Assembly (NCBI GenBank): GCA_900552225.1
Contig: URYX01000057.1
Span: 1 to 9,654 of the forward strand
Origin: an uncultured Oscillospiraceae bacterium
GTDB taxonomy: Bacteria > Bacillota > Clostridia > Oscillospirales > Acutalibacteraceae
Direction of reading: 5' to 3'
Length of the DNA stretch: 9,654 nt
Under the pieces are notes generated by a model. The model did no database searches and was not told where the DNA came from. It saw only the letters and a program-made list of their open reading frames with translations. The translations under genes were made by a program, and so were the position numbers. Position 1 is the first letter of the stretch; each line of letters begins with the position of its first letter. Shown piece after piece: positions 1 to 7,929 of the stretch.

Positions 1-1
1 G

Positions 2-817
2 CTGATTCTTTTGCCGATTGCGGCGGCGGTGTACCTGAGCTTTACGGACTACAACGTGTTCGGCCGGCCGGAGTTTTCGGGCTTTTCCAATTATATCCGC
101 CTGTTTTCCGGCGACGACGTGTTTTACATATCGGTCAAGAATACGTTTCTGTTTGCCCTGATCACCGGGCCGCTCGGCTATGTGCTCTGCTTTTTTGTGG
201 CGTGGCTCATCAATGAGTGCCCGAAGCGGATACGCTCGCTGCTGACCCTGGTGTTCTACTCACCGACGCTGGCGTCCTCCGCCTATTTTGTGTGGCAGTT
301 CGTGTTCAGCGGCGATTCCTACGGTGTGGTCAACAGCGTGCTGATGAAGCTCGGCGTGATCTACGAGCCGATTCAGTGGCTGAGCGATGCACGCTACAGT
401 CTCGGCATTCTGATGATTGTACAGCTGTGGATGAGCCTCGGCACCAGCTTCCTGGCCTTTATCGCCGGCTTCAAATCCGTCAGCCCGAGCCTGTACGAGG
501 CGGCGGACATCGACGGTATCCGCAACCGATACCAGGAGCTTTTGTACATCACGCTGCCGATTATGAAGCCGCAGCTGCTGTTCAGTGCCATCATGCAGAT
601 TTCCGCTTCGTTTTCGGTGAGCACCATTTCCATGCAGCTCTGCGGATTCCCGAGCACGAAATATTCCGCGCACACGATTGTGCTGCACATTCTCGACTAC
701 GGCAACGTGAAATTTGAGATGGGCTATGCCTGTACGATCGCCGTGGTGCTGTTTGTCATTCTGCTGGTCATCAAGGCGCTGGTGGACCGGCTGCTGTCGC
801 TGCTGAAATCGGAGTGA
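2..817 (+). CDS. Sugar ABC transporter permease, MalF/UgpA type (5' partial)
   Basis: Integral membrane subunit of a CUT1-family carbohydrate importer; with the next gene it should form the heterodimeric channel for a sugar delivered by a binding lipoprotein. The frame is open from base 2, and the window begins inside the first membrane helix (LILLPIAAAVYLSFTDYNVF), so the short cytoplasmic N-terminus is upstream; the TTG at base 11 is not the real start. 271 residues are visible against roughly 290-300 for the family. Hydrophobic segments follow at about residues 45-70, 83-105, 136-160, 190-213 and 240-268. The cytoplasmic EAA loop that contacts the ATPase starts at residue 166 (EAADIDG, then TLPIMKP), which is the diagnostic motif. 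It ends in TGA 12 nt before the partner permease gene. The family call is firm; the sugar is unknown. Confidence 0.93.
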   Translation: MILLPIAAAVYLSFTDYNVFGRPEFSGFSNYIRLFSGDDVFYISVKNTFLFALITGPLGYVLCFFVAWLINECPKRIRSLLTLVFYSPTLASSAYFVWQFVFSGDSYGVVNSVLMKLGVIYEPIQWLSDARYSLGILMIVQLWMSLGTSFLAFIAGFKSVSPSLYEAADIDGIRNRYQELLYITLPIMKPQLLFSAIMQISASFSVSTISMQLCGFPSTKYSAHTIVLHILDYGNVKFEMGYACTIAVVLFVILLVIKALVDRLLSLLKSE

Positions 818-829
818 GGAGGGGAGCGC

Positions 830-1705
830 ATGCTCGGAAAAGGAACACATATTTCCGTCCGCAACCGCCGGGCCTCCCGCACCCGGTTCGGCACACTGAT
901 GATCTTTCTGTTTCTCGGGCTGCTCGGGGCGTTCATGTTTCTGCCGCTGTTGTACAGCATCCTGAATGCCTTCAAGCCGCTGGAGGAAATTTACATGTAT
1001 CCGCCGCGTTTCTTTGTGCGCAATCCGACGACGGAGAATTTCTCGCTGCTGCTGAAGCTGACGGCGAATCTGTGGGTGCCGTTCAGCCGCTATGTCTTTA
1101 ACAGCGTGTTTGTGACGGCGGCGTGTACGGTCGGACACACGGTGGTGGCCTCGATGGTGGCTTATCCGCTGGCCAAGTTTCCCCATCTGCGGCTGCAGGG
1201 GGTGTTCCGTGTGGTCGTGCTGTCGCTGCTGTTCAGCTCGACCGTGCTGTGGATTCCGCAGTTCATCCTTCTGTCGCGGCTGCATCTGGTCAACACGGTG
1301 TGGGTGTTTATTTTGCCGGCCCTCCCCTCGGCGGTGGGCGTGTTCCTGATGAAGCAGTTTATGGAGCAGATTCCGTTTGTGCTCGTGGAATCGGCGCTGA
1401 TCGACGGCGCCAGCCATTGGCGCACCTTCTGGCAGATCGTGATGCCGCAGGTCAAGCCCGCGTGGCTGACGCTGACGGTATTTGCCTTCCAGGCCTCCTG
1501 GAATCAGGCCTCCGGAGGGTTAGTATACGACGAGCAGCGCAAGCTGCTCAGCGATGCCATTGCGCAGATTATGGCGGGCGGCTATTCCCGTGTGGGGCCG
1601 TCGATGGCGGGGACCGTGATGATGCTGATCCCGCCGATCCTGCTGTTTCTGTTTACGCAAAATCAGGTCATTGAGACCATGGCCTATTCCGGCATCAAGG
1701 AATAG
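830..1705 (+). CDS. Carbohydrate ABC transporter permease, MalG/UgpE type
   Basis: Second membrane subunit of the first CUT1-type permease pair, 291 residues, the normal length. The ATG is set by an AGGAGGGG ribosome binding site (817-824) that overlaps the stop of the preceding permease gene, which suggests coupled translation and equal dosage. A basic N-terminus precedes TM1 (about residues 22-45), followed by the typical loop after TM1 (ILNAFKPLEEIYMYPPRF). The EAA loop begins at E187 (ESALIDGASHWRTFW, then MPQVKP), with the usual D-G pair and MP. The last helix carries LIPPILLFLFTQ, followed by a short tail ending GIKE, as in MalG-like proteins. It stops with TAG, and the next gene begins 30 nt later, so it appears to be in the same transcript. 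No ATPase gene is adjacent. Confidence 0.95.
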   Translation: MLGKGTHISVRNRRASRTRFGTLMIFLFLGLLGAFMFLPLLYSILNAFKPLEEIYMYPPRFFVRNPTTENFSLLLKLTANLWVPFSRYVFNSVFVTAACTVGHTVVASMVAYPLAKFPHLRLQGVFRVVVLSLLFSSTVLWIPQFILLSRLHLVNTVWVFILPALPSAVGVFLMKQFMEQIPFVLVESALIDGASHWRTFWQIVMPQVKPAWLTLTVFAFQASWNQASGGLVYDEQRKLLSDAIAQIMAGGYSRVGPSMAGTVMMLIPPILLFLFTQNQVIETMAYSGIKE

Positions 1706-1720
1706 ACAGTCCCTCGGAGG

Positions 1721-1728
1721 AAAGGAGG
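1721..1728 (+). promoter_or_regulatory. Ribosome binding site that fixes a GTG start
   Basis: AAAGGAGG lies 7 nt before a GTG at 1736. It supports GTG as the initiator of the Yip1-domain gene, because the protein then opens directly with a basic and hydrophobic signal peptide. Confidence 0.8.
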
Positions 1729-1735
1729 AGCGCCT

Positions 1736-3814
1736 GTGCGATACGGGAGAATCGGCCGTCTGGCGGCGGCACTGGGAATGGCGGCCGTTTTTGCGCTGAG
1801 CCTGTCGGTGAGCGCGGCGGAGAACGACGGCTACTGCTATAACCGCTACGGCGAGTCGGTTCCGGCACCGGAGAGCTACCGGACGGAGAGCGTGGTGTAC
1901 GGAAGCAGCCTGGAGGGCGGCTTCGGAATGGCGGACGATCTGTTCGCCTACCGGGATCGCCTGTATGTGCTCAATCAGAAAACGGGAAGCATTCTGGTGT
2001 TTGACCGGGAGCTGCAGCCGCTCGGCACCTTTCCCGTGACGCAGAACGGGCAGGAGCTGCCGCTGATCGATGCCTCTGGACTGTTCTTCTGGGAGCATGA
2101 CGGGGAGACCTCGCTGTATATTGCGGATACGCTCGGGAAACGGATTCTGTACACCGATGCCGAGGGGCGCGTGATCGGCTCCATCGGCAAGCCGGATTCG
2201 GAGCTTTTCCCCCAGGAGCTGGACTTTGTGCCGACCAAGGTGGTGGTCGGCGGCGACGGCACGATTTACGCCATTTGCCGCGGCGTCTATAAAGGGGCGG
2301 CCACCTTCTCGCAGAGCGGCGAATTTCTCGGCTTTTACGGCAGCAACCGCATTGAGGTGACGGCGGCGGTGCTGCTCGAATACTGGTGGAAAAGCCTGCT
2401 GAACGAAACACAGGTCGGACGGATGCAGAATTCCGTGCCGATTGAATATACCAACTTTTGCATCGATACACAGGGCTTCATCTATACCTGTACCCGCGTG
2501 ACCGACAATTCCACCGGGGAGCTGAAGCGCATGAATGCCAAGAGCGTCAACGTGTTTCCGGACGGCAACTTCGGAGATTTGGAGGACGCGTGGCTCAAAA
2601 GCACGCATCTGGATACCGCCTTTGTGGATGTGGCGCTGATGCGCGACGGGATTCTGACGGCTCTGGATACCCAACGGGGGCGGGTGTTCCTCTATGACAA
2701 GGAGGGCAATCTGCTGACAGTGTTCGGCAATACCGGCAGCTTTGTCGGAAACTTCCGGACACCGAGCGCCGTGGAATGCATCGGAGAGGACATTTACGTG
2801 CTGGATCCCTATAAGGACTGCCTGGTGCGCCTCTCTCCGACACGCTACGGCAAAACGCTGCTGAATGCCGCCGTGCTGTACCAGGAGGGGCGGTACGAGG
2901 AGGCGCTGACGGACTGGTACGACGTGCTGCAGAGAAACGGCAACTACGAAACGGCCTATACGGGAATCGGCAAGGCCCTGATGGGAACCGGCCGGTATGA
3001 GGAGGCCATGGAGTACTTCCGCCTCGGGGAGGACCGCGAAAGCTATTCGCAGGCCTACGAGGAGGTGCGCAAGCAGCGTATGGCGGGACTCACCGTGCCG
3101 CTCATTGTGGGGCTGCTGGTGCTGTTTGTGCTGTCGCGCCTGTATGCGTATTTTTGGAAGGGACGGCCGACGGAATGCGATCTGCGTACCTGCGGCTTCG
3201 GGCGCTGCGTGGGAACGACGCTGTTTCATCCGGTGAGCGGCTTTACGGCGCTGCTCGGAAGAATCGGCGGCCGCCGGGCGCTGCGGATGGCCTACGGCAG
3301 TGTGGTCGCCGCGTTTCTGACGGCGGTTTTGGTGCGGCAGGCCACCGGCTTCATTTTCAACCCGTATCCGACGGATCGGCTCAACGTGTGGATTTTGCTG
3401 GCGGCGGTGGTGGTGGTCTACGCCGCGTTTACCGTGTCCAACCGTCTGGTGTGCACGCTGTTCAACGGCAACGGCAGCATGACGGAGATCCGCTTTGTGA
3501 CGGGGCTTTCGCTGTGGCCGGCCATGCTGGTGCTCTGGCTGCGCACGGCGCTCAGCACCTGCCTGATTGCGGATGAACAGGTGTTTTTGGACCTGCTGAC
3601 GGCGGTCGGAATTCTGTGGTCGCTCGGTATGCTGCTGTCGGGTCTGTGTGTGATCCATGAGTATTCCCCGAAGCAGGCGCTGCTGTCGGTGATTTTCACG
3701 CTGATCGGTATGGCAATCATGGCGTTTATCGCGCTGCTGGTATGGGCGCTGTATCGGCAGATCGGCGCGTTTGCGGAGAGTATTCTGCACGAATTCAGTT
3801 ATATGAACCGATGA
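1736..3814 (+). CDS. Signal peptide / NHL-like propeller / TPR / Yip1-domain membrane protein
   Basis: Large (692 aa) envelope protein of no known biochemical function, of the type usually annotated 'YIP1 family protein' beside sugar ABC transporters. Starting at the GTG, residues 1-27 form a signal peptide (likely cut VSA|AE). Residues about 55-370 contain repeated strands of the kind RLYVLNQKTGSILVFD, SLYIADTLGKRILYTD and RVFLYDKEGNLLTVFG, which is NHL/six-bladed-propeller style and implies an extracellular binding surface. Residues 375-440 hold two TPR-like helix pairs (YQEGRYEEALTDWYDVL; MGTGRYEEAMEYFRL). A membrane helix lies at about 453-473. A cysteine cluster C481-x4-C-x4-C491 precedes a Yip1-type region (FHPVSGF at about 496) with about five further helices to residue 675. 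With the N-terminus exported, the cluster would face the cytoplasm. It sits 30 nt after the first permease pair and 11 nt before the DUF5696 gene. A role in sensing or organising the transporter is inference only. Confidence 0.85.
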   Translation: MRYGRIGRLAAALGMAAVFALSLSVSAAENDGYCYNRYGESVPAPESYRTESVVYGSSLEGGFGMADDLFAYRDRLYVLNQKTGSILVFDRELQPLGTFPVTQNGQELPLIDASGLFFWEHDGETSLYIADTLGKRILYTDAEGRVIGSIGKPDSELFPQELDFVPTKVVVGGDGTIYAICRGVYKGAATFSQSGEFLGFYGSNRIEVTAAVLLEYWWKSLLNETQVGRMQNSVPIEYTNFCIDTQGFIYTCTRVTDNSTGELKRMNAKSVNVFPDGNFGDLEDAWLKSTHLDTAFVDVALMRDGILTALDTQRGRVFLYDKEGNLLTVFGNTGSFVGNFRTPSAVECIGEDIYVLDPYKDCLVRLSPTRYGKTLLNAAVLYQEGRYEEALTDWYDVLQRNGNYETAYTGIGKALMGTGRYEEAMEYFRLGEDRESYSQAYEEVRKQRMAGLTVPLIVGLLVLFVLSRLYAYFWKGRPTECDLRTCGFGRCVGTTLFHPVSGFTALLGRIGGRRALRMAYGSVVAAFLTAVLVRQATGFIFNPYPTDRLNVWILLAAVVVVYAAFTVSNRLVCTLFNGNGSMTEIRFVTGLSLWPAMLVLWLRTALSTCLIADEQVFLDLLTAVGILWSLGMLLSGLCVIHEYSPKQALLSVIFTLIGMAIMAFIALLVWALYRQIGAFAESILHEFSYMNR

Positions 3815-3820
3815 GGAGGG
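3813..3820 (+). promoter_or_regulatory. Ribosome binding site that fixes the DUF5696 start
   Basis: GAGGAGGG overlaps the TGA of the preceding gene and lies 5 nt before ATG 3826. This selects 3826 over in-frame upstream starts at 3742 and 3811: only the 3826 start has a well-placed site and opens with a signal peptide. Confidence 0.85.
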
Positions 3821-3825
3821 AGCCT

Positions 3826-6057
3826 ATGAAACGGAAGGCATGGGGCAGAGGGCTGCTGCTGACGGCAGCCGCCGCGGTGGCCGCCGGGATGCTGCTGGCC
3901 GGTGCGGCCGATGCTCCCGCCCCGGAGGCACCGCAGGGGGAGCCGCTGACCGGAGAGGGCTTCCGGACGGTGGCGCAGGACGGGCACCTGACGCTGTCCT
4001 GCGATCCCGCTACGGGATGCTTTACGGTGGAGGATGCGCTCTCCGGCCGGGTATGGTACAGCAACCCGCCGCGCGCGGCGGAGGACGAGGTGGCCAAGGG
4101 CTCCTACCGCCCGCGGATGCTGTCGCAGCTGATTCTGACGGTGGCCGACGCCAACGGTGAAATCGACACCTCCTGCAGCAGTTACGGCTACAGCGTGCTG
4201 GAGCACGGTCTGGCGGCCTATCGCCTCCCGCAGGGGGTGCGGCTGGAATACAGCTTTCCCGAGGCCGGCCTGACGGTACCGCTGCAGGTGACGCTGCAGG
4301 ACGGCCGCCTGCTGGCGGAGATCGACTATACCGCCGTGCGCGAGACGGGGGAGAGCCGGCTGCTTGAGATTGCCGTGCTGCCGTTTTTCGGCTGCGCCTC
4401 TCCGGAGGATGAGGGCTATTGGCTGCTGCCGGACGGCTCCGGGGCCACGGTCAATTTTCACAACGGTAAGGAGTCCTTCGGGCAGTACCGCAAGGATGTG
4501 TACGGAGACGATGCCTACAGCGAAAGTCAGTTTATGGTGAAAAACGGGGAGCCGATTCACCTGCCGGTGTTCGGGGCCTGCTACCGCAGTGAGAATCGGA
4601 GCGACGGCTTTTTGGCCGTCATCGAAAGCGGAGCGGCCGATGCGGCGGTCTGCCTGGATCCCGGGGGACTGAAATCGAGCTATACCAATGCCTATTTCAA
4701 CTTTACCTATCGGGAGCATCAGAAGACCACGGCGCTCGACCGTACCTATGCCGAGGTCAGCTATGAGCTGCTGGCGACGGAGCGTGTGCCGACCGAGCGG
4801 GTGAGCCTGAGCGTGGAGTTTCTGACGGAGAATGCCGAGTACGCGGCGATGGCGGCTTGTCTGCGCGAGCGCCTGCGGGCGGCGGGAGCCCGGGAGGAAT
4901 ACCGGGAGAATCCCGTGGTGCTGGATGTCTGCAATACCGTGACCAAAACAGGCTATACGCTCGGTATCCCGCATACCAAGTCCTACAGCATCACGGACTT
5001 TGAGACGACCGCTTCGATCCTGAGTACGTTTGAGGGGGCCGCAGCCGAGCTGCGGCTGCTCGGCTGGGAGCGGGAGGGCGCCCTGGAAAGTACGATCCAT
5101 ACCGCCTACCGTCCGGCATCGTCGGCAGGCGGCGAGGCGGGCCTTGACGCGCTGCTGACGCAGGCGCGGGAGCAGGGAGCGCGGGTGTATCTGAACGCCG
5201 AGCTCTCCCGGTTCCAAAGCGGCCGCCTCGGCTATATGTCATTCTGGGACAGCGCCAAGAGCATCACCGACAAGACGCTGCGGCTGCTGCCCTACCGGCG
5301 CAGCACGCTGGCGCAGGATACCTCCGCGGCGCCGTCCTATCTGCTGCGGGCGGAAAAGCTGCTTCCGACAGCGGAAAAGCTCGCGGAAAGCTGGCCGGAG
5401 ACGGCGGATGGCGTAGCGCTGAGCAGTCTTTCGCACGCGCCCTACAGCGATTTCCGCAGCCCCTATTACGATAAGGAGCGGACCGCGGCGGCGATGGCCG
5501 CGGCCCTGCGCGGGACGGCGCAGACGCGCCGCGTCTATGCGCAGGCACCGGATTGGTTCGCGGTACCGTATCTGTCGGTGGCGGCGGACCTGCCGCGCGA
5601 CAGCAGCCGGTTTGACCTGTTCGATGCATCGGTCCCGTTTCTGCAGCTGACGCTGCGCGGGTTTATGACCGTGTCCTCGACCTCTCTGAATCTGAACGGT
5701 GACCCGGAATACGTGCTGCTCAAGGCGATCGAGTCGGGCTCCGCACTGCAGTTTTCCTTTGTGGGGGACTACCGGGAGCTTTCCTCGACCTCGCTCAACA
5801 CCCTGTACGGGGCCTCCTGGTCGCTGTGGCGCGACGAGGCGGCGGACTATTTCCTCCGCCGGCAGGAGGCGCTGCGGGGACTGGATACGCAGGAGATTAT
5901 CGGGCATACGGTGCCGGCGGACGGAATCGCCGTCACGACCTTTGCAAACGGAGAGAGGATTCTCGTCAATTATACCGGAAGGGCATGGGAGTTCGCCGGG
6001 CAGACGGTGGCTCCGATGAGCTATCTCCGCATTGCGGGAGGAGGGACGGAGGTATGA
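3826..6057 (+). CDS. Exported DUF5696-family protein, glycoside-hydrolase-like
   Basis: Secreted 743-residue protein of unestablished activity. Residues 1 to about 28 are an Ala/Leu-rich signal peptide without a lipobox cysteine, so it should be released or wall-associated. An N-terminal beta-rich part (about 45-360) contains GRVWYSNP and the family hallmark PDGSG (202-206) followed by VNFHNGKESFGQYRKDVYGDD. From about residue 363 (VVLDVCNTV) the pattern looks like a TIM barrel: SITDFETTASIL, ELRLLGW, then GGEAGLDALLTQAREQGARVYLNAEL. The C-terminal part ends in the segment FANGERILVNYTG before a last strand, as in this family. The family assignment rests on these motifs from memory. The barrel and a role in glycan cleavage or binding are inference, and I cannot name catalytic acids with confidence. 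Its stop overlaps the next permease start (ATGA), so translation is probably coupled to the second permease pair. Confidence 0.85.
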   Translation: MKRKAWGRGLLLTAAAAVAAGMLLAGAADAPAPEAPQGEPLTGEGFRTVAQDGHLTLSCDPATGCFTVEDALSGRVWYSNPPRAAEDEVAKGSYRPRMLSQLILTVADANGEIDTSCSSYGYSVLEHGLAAYRLPQGVRLEYSFPEAGLTVPLQVTLQDGRLLAEIDYTAVRETGESRLLEIAVLPFFGCASPEDEGYWLLPDGSGATVNFHNGKESFGQYRKDVYGDDAYSESQFMVKNGEPIHLPVFGACYRSENRSDGFLAVIESGAADAAVCLDPGGLKSSYTNAYFNFTYREHQKTTALDRTYAEVSYELLATERVPTERVSLSVEFLTENAEYAAMAACLRERLRAAGAREEYRENPVVLDVCNTVTKTGYTLGIPHTKSYSITDFETTASILSTFEGAAAELRLLGWEREGALESTIHTAYRPASSAGGEAGLDALLTQAREQGARVYLNAELSRFQSGRLGYMSFWDSAKSITDKTLRLLPYRRSTLAQDTSAAPSYLLRAEKLLPTAEKLAESWPETADGVALSSLSHAPYSDFRSPYYDKERTAAAMAAALRGTAQTRRVYAQAPDWFAVPYLSVAADLPRDSSRFDLFDASVPFLQLTLRGFMTVSSTSLNLNGDPEYVLLKAIESGSALQFSFVGDYRELSSTSLNTLYGASWSLWRDEAADYFLRRQEALRGLDTQEIIGHTVPADGIAVTTFANGERILVNYTGRAWEFAGQTVAPMSYLRIAGGGTEV

Positions 6058-6947
6058 AAACACCCAAAAAGGGACTTTCGCTGGCCGCCCGGCAGGGCCT
6101 GACCGGTCTCAGCTTTATCGCACCGTGGATAATCGGGGTGACGGTGTTCTTTTTGGTCCCGCTTGGGAACACGCTGCGGTATATGTTCGGGGATATTCAG
6201 CTGGGAGTCGGTCAGGTGGTCTACCGCTTTACGGGCCTCGAAAATATCCGGGAGATGTTTTTCCGCAACCCGAAAAACGGACGCATGATTCTCGAAAATC
6301 TCGGCACCTCCGTCGGAACGACGCTGCTCGTGCTGGTATTTTCGCTGTTTGCGGCGCTGCTGCTGAATCAGAGGTTCCGCGGACGCGCCGTGGTGAGAGC
6401 GCTGTTCGCGCTGCCGATTATTGTGTCCTCCGGGGTGCTGCTGCAGGTGTTTAAGCAGGATCTGTTTGCCCAGAGCATGACGGCGGAGGCAGGCAGCATT
6501 TTCCGGAGCAGTGCGCTGGAGGAGACGCTGACAGGACTCGGGTTCGGCTATGAGGCGGTGTCCTTTGTGACCGGCATGGTGGATCAGATCATGGATATCA
6601 TCTGGAAATCCGGTGTGCAGATTCTCCTGTTTCTGGCGGGACTGCAGGCGGTTCCCTCCGCCTTGTATGAGGTCTCCTCGGTGGAGGGGGCCACGGCCTG
6701 GCAGACATTCTGGAAAATCACCTTTCCGCTGCTGATGCCCTATCTAGTGCTGAATACCATCTATACCGTCATCGATGCTTTTACTTTTTACGATAATCCC
6801 GTGATGACGGAGATGATTTCTCTGTTCCGGGAGATGAAATACGGGTGGGCCTCCGTGCTGTCCATGGCCTACTCTCTGGTCGTATTCCTGATGATCGGCC
6901 TGGTGTTCTGGATCTTTTCGCGCTTCCGCCTCTATACCGAGAAATAA
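6054..6947 (+). CDS. Sugar ABC transporter permease, MalF/UgpA type (second pair)
   Basis: Channel subunit of a second CUT1-type importer, 297 residues. The ATG overlaps the upstream stop as ATGA (6054-6057) and has GGGAGGAGGG at 6036-6045, 8 nt before it. TM1 is FIAPWIIGVTVFFLVPLGNT. Further helices include the segment ending VLVFSLFAALLL, the segment VVRALFALPIIVSSGVLLQVF, the one beginning LLFLAGLQAVPSALYE, and a last helix before the terminal RLYTEK. The EAA loop starts at E206 (EVSSVEGATAWQTFW, then TFPLLMP); small residues replace the second and third alanines. Between helices 3 and 4 the extracytoplasmic loop is longer than in the first MalF-type subunit (roughly residues 140-180, QDLFAQSMTAEAG onward), which may reflect a different binding-protein partner. 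It is clearly not a recent duplicate of the first permease: the two can only be matched at family motifs. Confidence 0.95.
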   Translation: MKTPKKGLSLAARQGLTGLSFIAPWIIGVTVFFLVPLGNTLRYMFGDIQLGVGQVVYRFTGLENIREMFFRNPKNGRMILENLGTSVGTTLLVLVFSLFAALLLNQRFRGRAVVRALFALPIIVSSGVLLQVFKQDLFAQSMTAEAGSIFRSSALEETLTGLGFGYEAVSFVTGMVDQIMDIIWKSGVQILLFLAGLQAVPSALYEVSSVEGATAWQTFWKITFPLLMPYLVLNTIYTVIDAFTFYDNPVMTEMISLFREMKYGWASVLSMAYSLVVFLMIGLVFWIFSRFRLYTEK

Positions 6948-6964
6948 CGGGAACGGCCGGAGAC

Positions 6965-6990
6965 TAAGGAGGAACGGTATGCTGGATTGA
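6965..6990 (+). promoter_or_regulatory. Strong Shine-Dalgarno with ATG and a three-codon frame ended by in-frame TGA
   Basis: TAAGGAGG (6965-6972) is followed 6 nt later by ATG 6979, then CTG, GAT and TGA (6988-6990). The frame is the same as that of the permease downstream. This is clearly the position where the ribosome would load, so the TGA is either a nonsense mutation at codon 4 (for example from CGA or TGG) or part of a minimal leader frame. Other genes in the window use TGA as a genuine stop, so recoding to tryptophan is unlikely. Confidence 0.8.
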
Positions 6991-6999
6991 CCCAAGGAT

Positions 7000-7929
7000 T
7001 TGAAACGGCAGCGGCGGCGTGAACGGTTGATTGCCCGTGTGGTGTGGCCGACGGCGCGTGCGGTGATTCTGTTCGGAATCTGCTTTCTGCTTCTGTATCC
7101 CCTGCTGTATATGTTCGTCAGCGCCTTCCGGGCCCGGGAGGATCTCTATAACCCGTCCGTGATCTGGATTACGCGTCACTGGACGCTCGAGCACATGAAA
7201 ACGCTGACCGAGCTGATCGATTATCCCCGCACGCTGCTGAATACGGTGAGCATCAGCGTGGGCAGCGCCCTGCTGCAGACCTTTGTCTGCGCCCTGGCCG
7301 GATACGGCTTTGCCCGGTTCCGCTTCAGGGGCAAGGGGCTGCTGTTTGCACTGGCAGTGTTCACCATCATTGTGCCGCAGTATGCGATCGTCAATTCGCT
7401 GTTTATGACCTTCCGCTTTTTCCATATTCCCCTGTACTCGCTGTTCGGCGGAACGGTCAACCTCATCAATACGCCGATGGCCTTCTGGATGCAGGCACTG
7501 CTCGGCATGGGACTGCGCTCGGGGCTGTTTATTTTCATCTATCGTCAGTTTTTTCGCGGCATGCCGGCCGAGCTCGAAAATGCCGCGCTGATCGACGGCT
7601 GCAACCCGTGGCAGACCTATTTTCGCGTGATGCTGCCGAATGCCGTCATGGTCATGGTGACGGTGTTCATGTTCTCGCTGGTGTGGCACTGGAACGACAC
7701 CTATACCACCGGCATTCTGGCACCGAAGTTGAAAACACTGTCCACCGCGATTGCCGATCTGAAAATCGAGGTGTTCCGCCTCAAGGACGGCGGCGACACC
7801 AACCCCATGCTCAATCAGGTGCGGATGCAGGCGGGAGCATTGCTGTCCATTGCTCCGATGCTGCTCGTGTTCCTGTTCGGGCAAAAGACCTTCACCGAGA
7901 GCGTGGAGCGTACCGGTATTGTGGGCTGA
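7000..7929 (+). CDS. Carbohydrate ABC transporter permease, MalG/UgpE type (second pair; start uncertain)
   Basis: Partner subunit of the second permease pair. From the TTG at 7000 it has 309 residues: a very basic N-terminus (KRQRRRERLIAR), TM1 (VILFGICFLLLYPLLYMFV), the post-TM1 loop SAFRAREDLYNP, and the EAA loop at E193 (ENAALIDGCNPWQTYF, then MLPNA). It ends in an extended tail with MLLVFLFGQKTFTESV, typical of this subgroup. The best ribosome binding site serves ATG 6979, from which an in-frame TGA at codon 4 blocks the frame. TTG 7000 has AAGGA only 1 nt ahead, a poor spacing, so it would depend on re-initiation after the three-codon frame; TTG 7027 is another weak option. The rest of the frame is intact and motif-complete, so I keep it as a CDS, possibly with reduced expression. 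If the TGA is real and no restart occurs it would be a pseudogene. Confidence 0.8.
   Translation: MKRQRRRERLIARVVWPTARAVILFGICFLLLYPLLYMFVSAFRAREDLYNPSVIWITRHWTLEHMKTLTELIDYPRTLLNTVSISVGSALLQTFVCALAGYGFARFRFRGKGLLFALAVFTIIVPQYAIVNSLFMTFRFFHIPLYSLFGGTVNLINTPMAFWMQALLGMGLRSGLFIFIYRQFFRGMPAELENAALIDGCNPWQTYFRVMLPNAVMVMVTVFMFSLVWHWNDTYTTGILAPKLKTLSTAIADLKIEVFRLKDGGDTNPMLNQVRMQAGALLSIAPMLLVFLFGQKTFTESVERTGIVG

Noticed and set aside
260..1417. A 385-codon minus-strand open frame antisense to the first permease pair
   Set aside because: It is rich in His, Gln and Arg, has no family features and spans two real permease genes and their junction.
1520..3790. A 756-codon minus-strand open frame antisense to the Yip1-domain gene
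   Set aside because: It has the His/Arg/Gln-rich composition expected from the complement of a GC-rich gene, with no recognisable domain. The opposite strand encodes a coherent protein with a signal peptide, repeats and membrane helices.
3799..5217. A 472-codon minus-strand open frame antisense to the DUF5696 gene
   Set aside because: Low-complexity Arg/Gln/Gly composition without motifs, fully covered by a well-supported + strand gene; a by-product of codon bias.
6988..6990. TGA recoded as tryptophan or selenocysteine
   Set aside because: TGA closes several other genes here just ahead of the next start, so the code is standard. I saw only a 3-bp pairing downstream where a bacterial selenocysteine stem-loop would be needed, and permeases of this family do not need selenocysteine.
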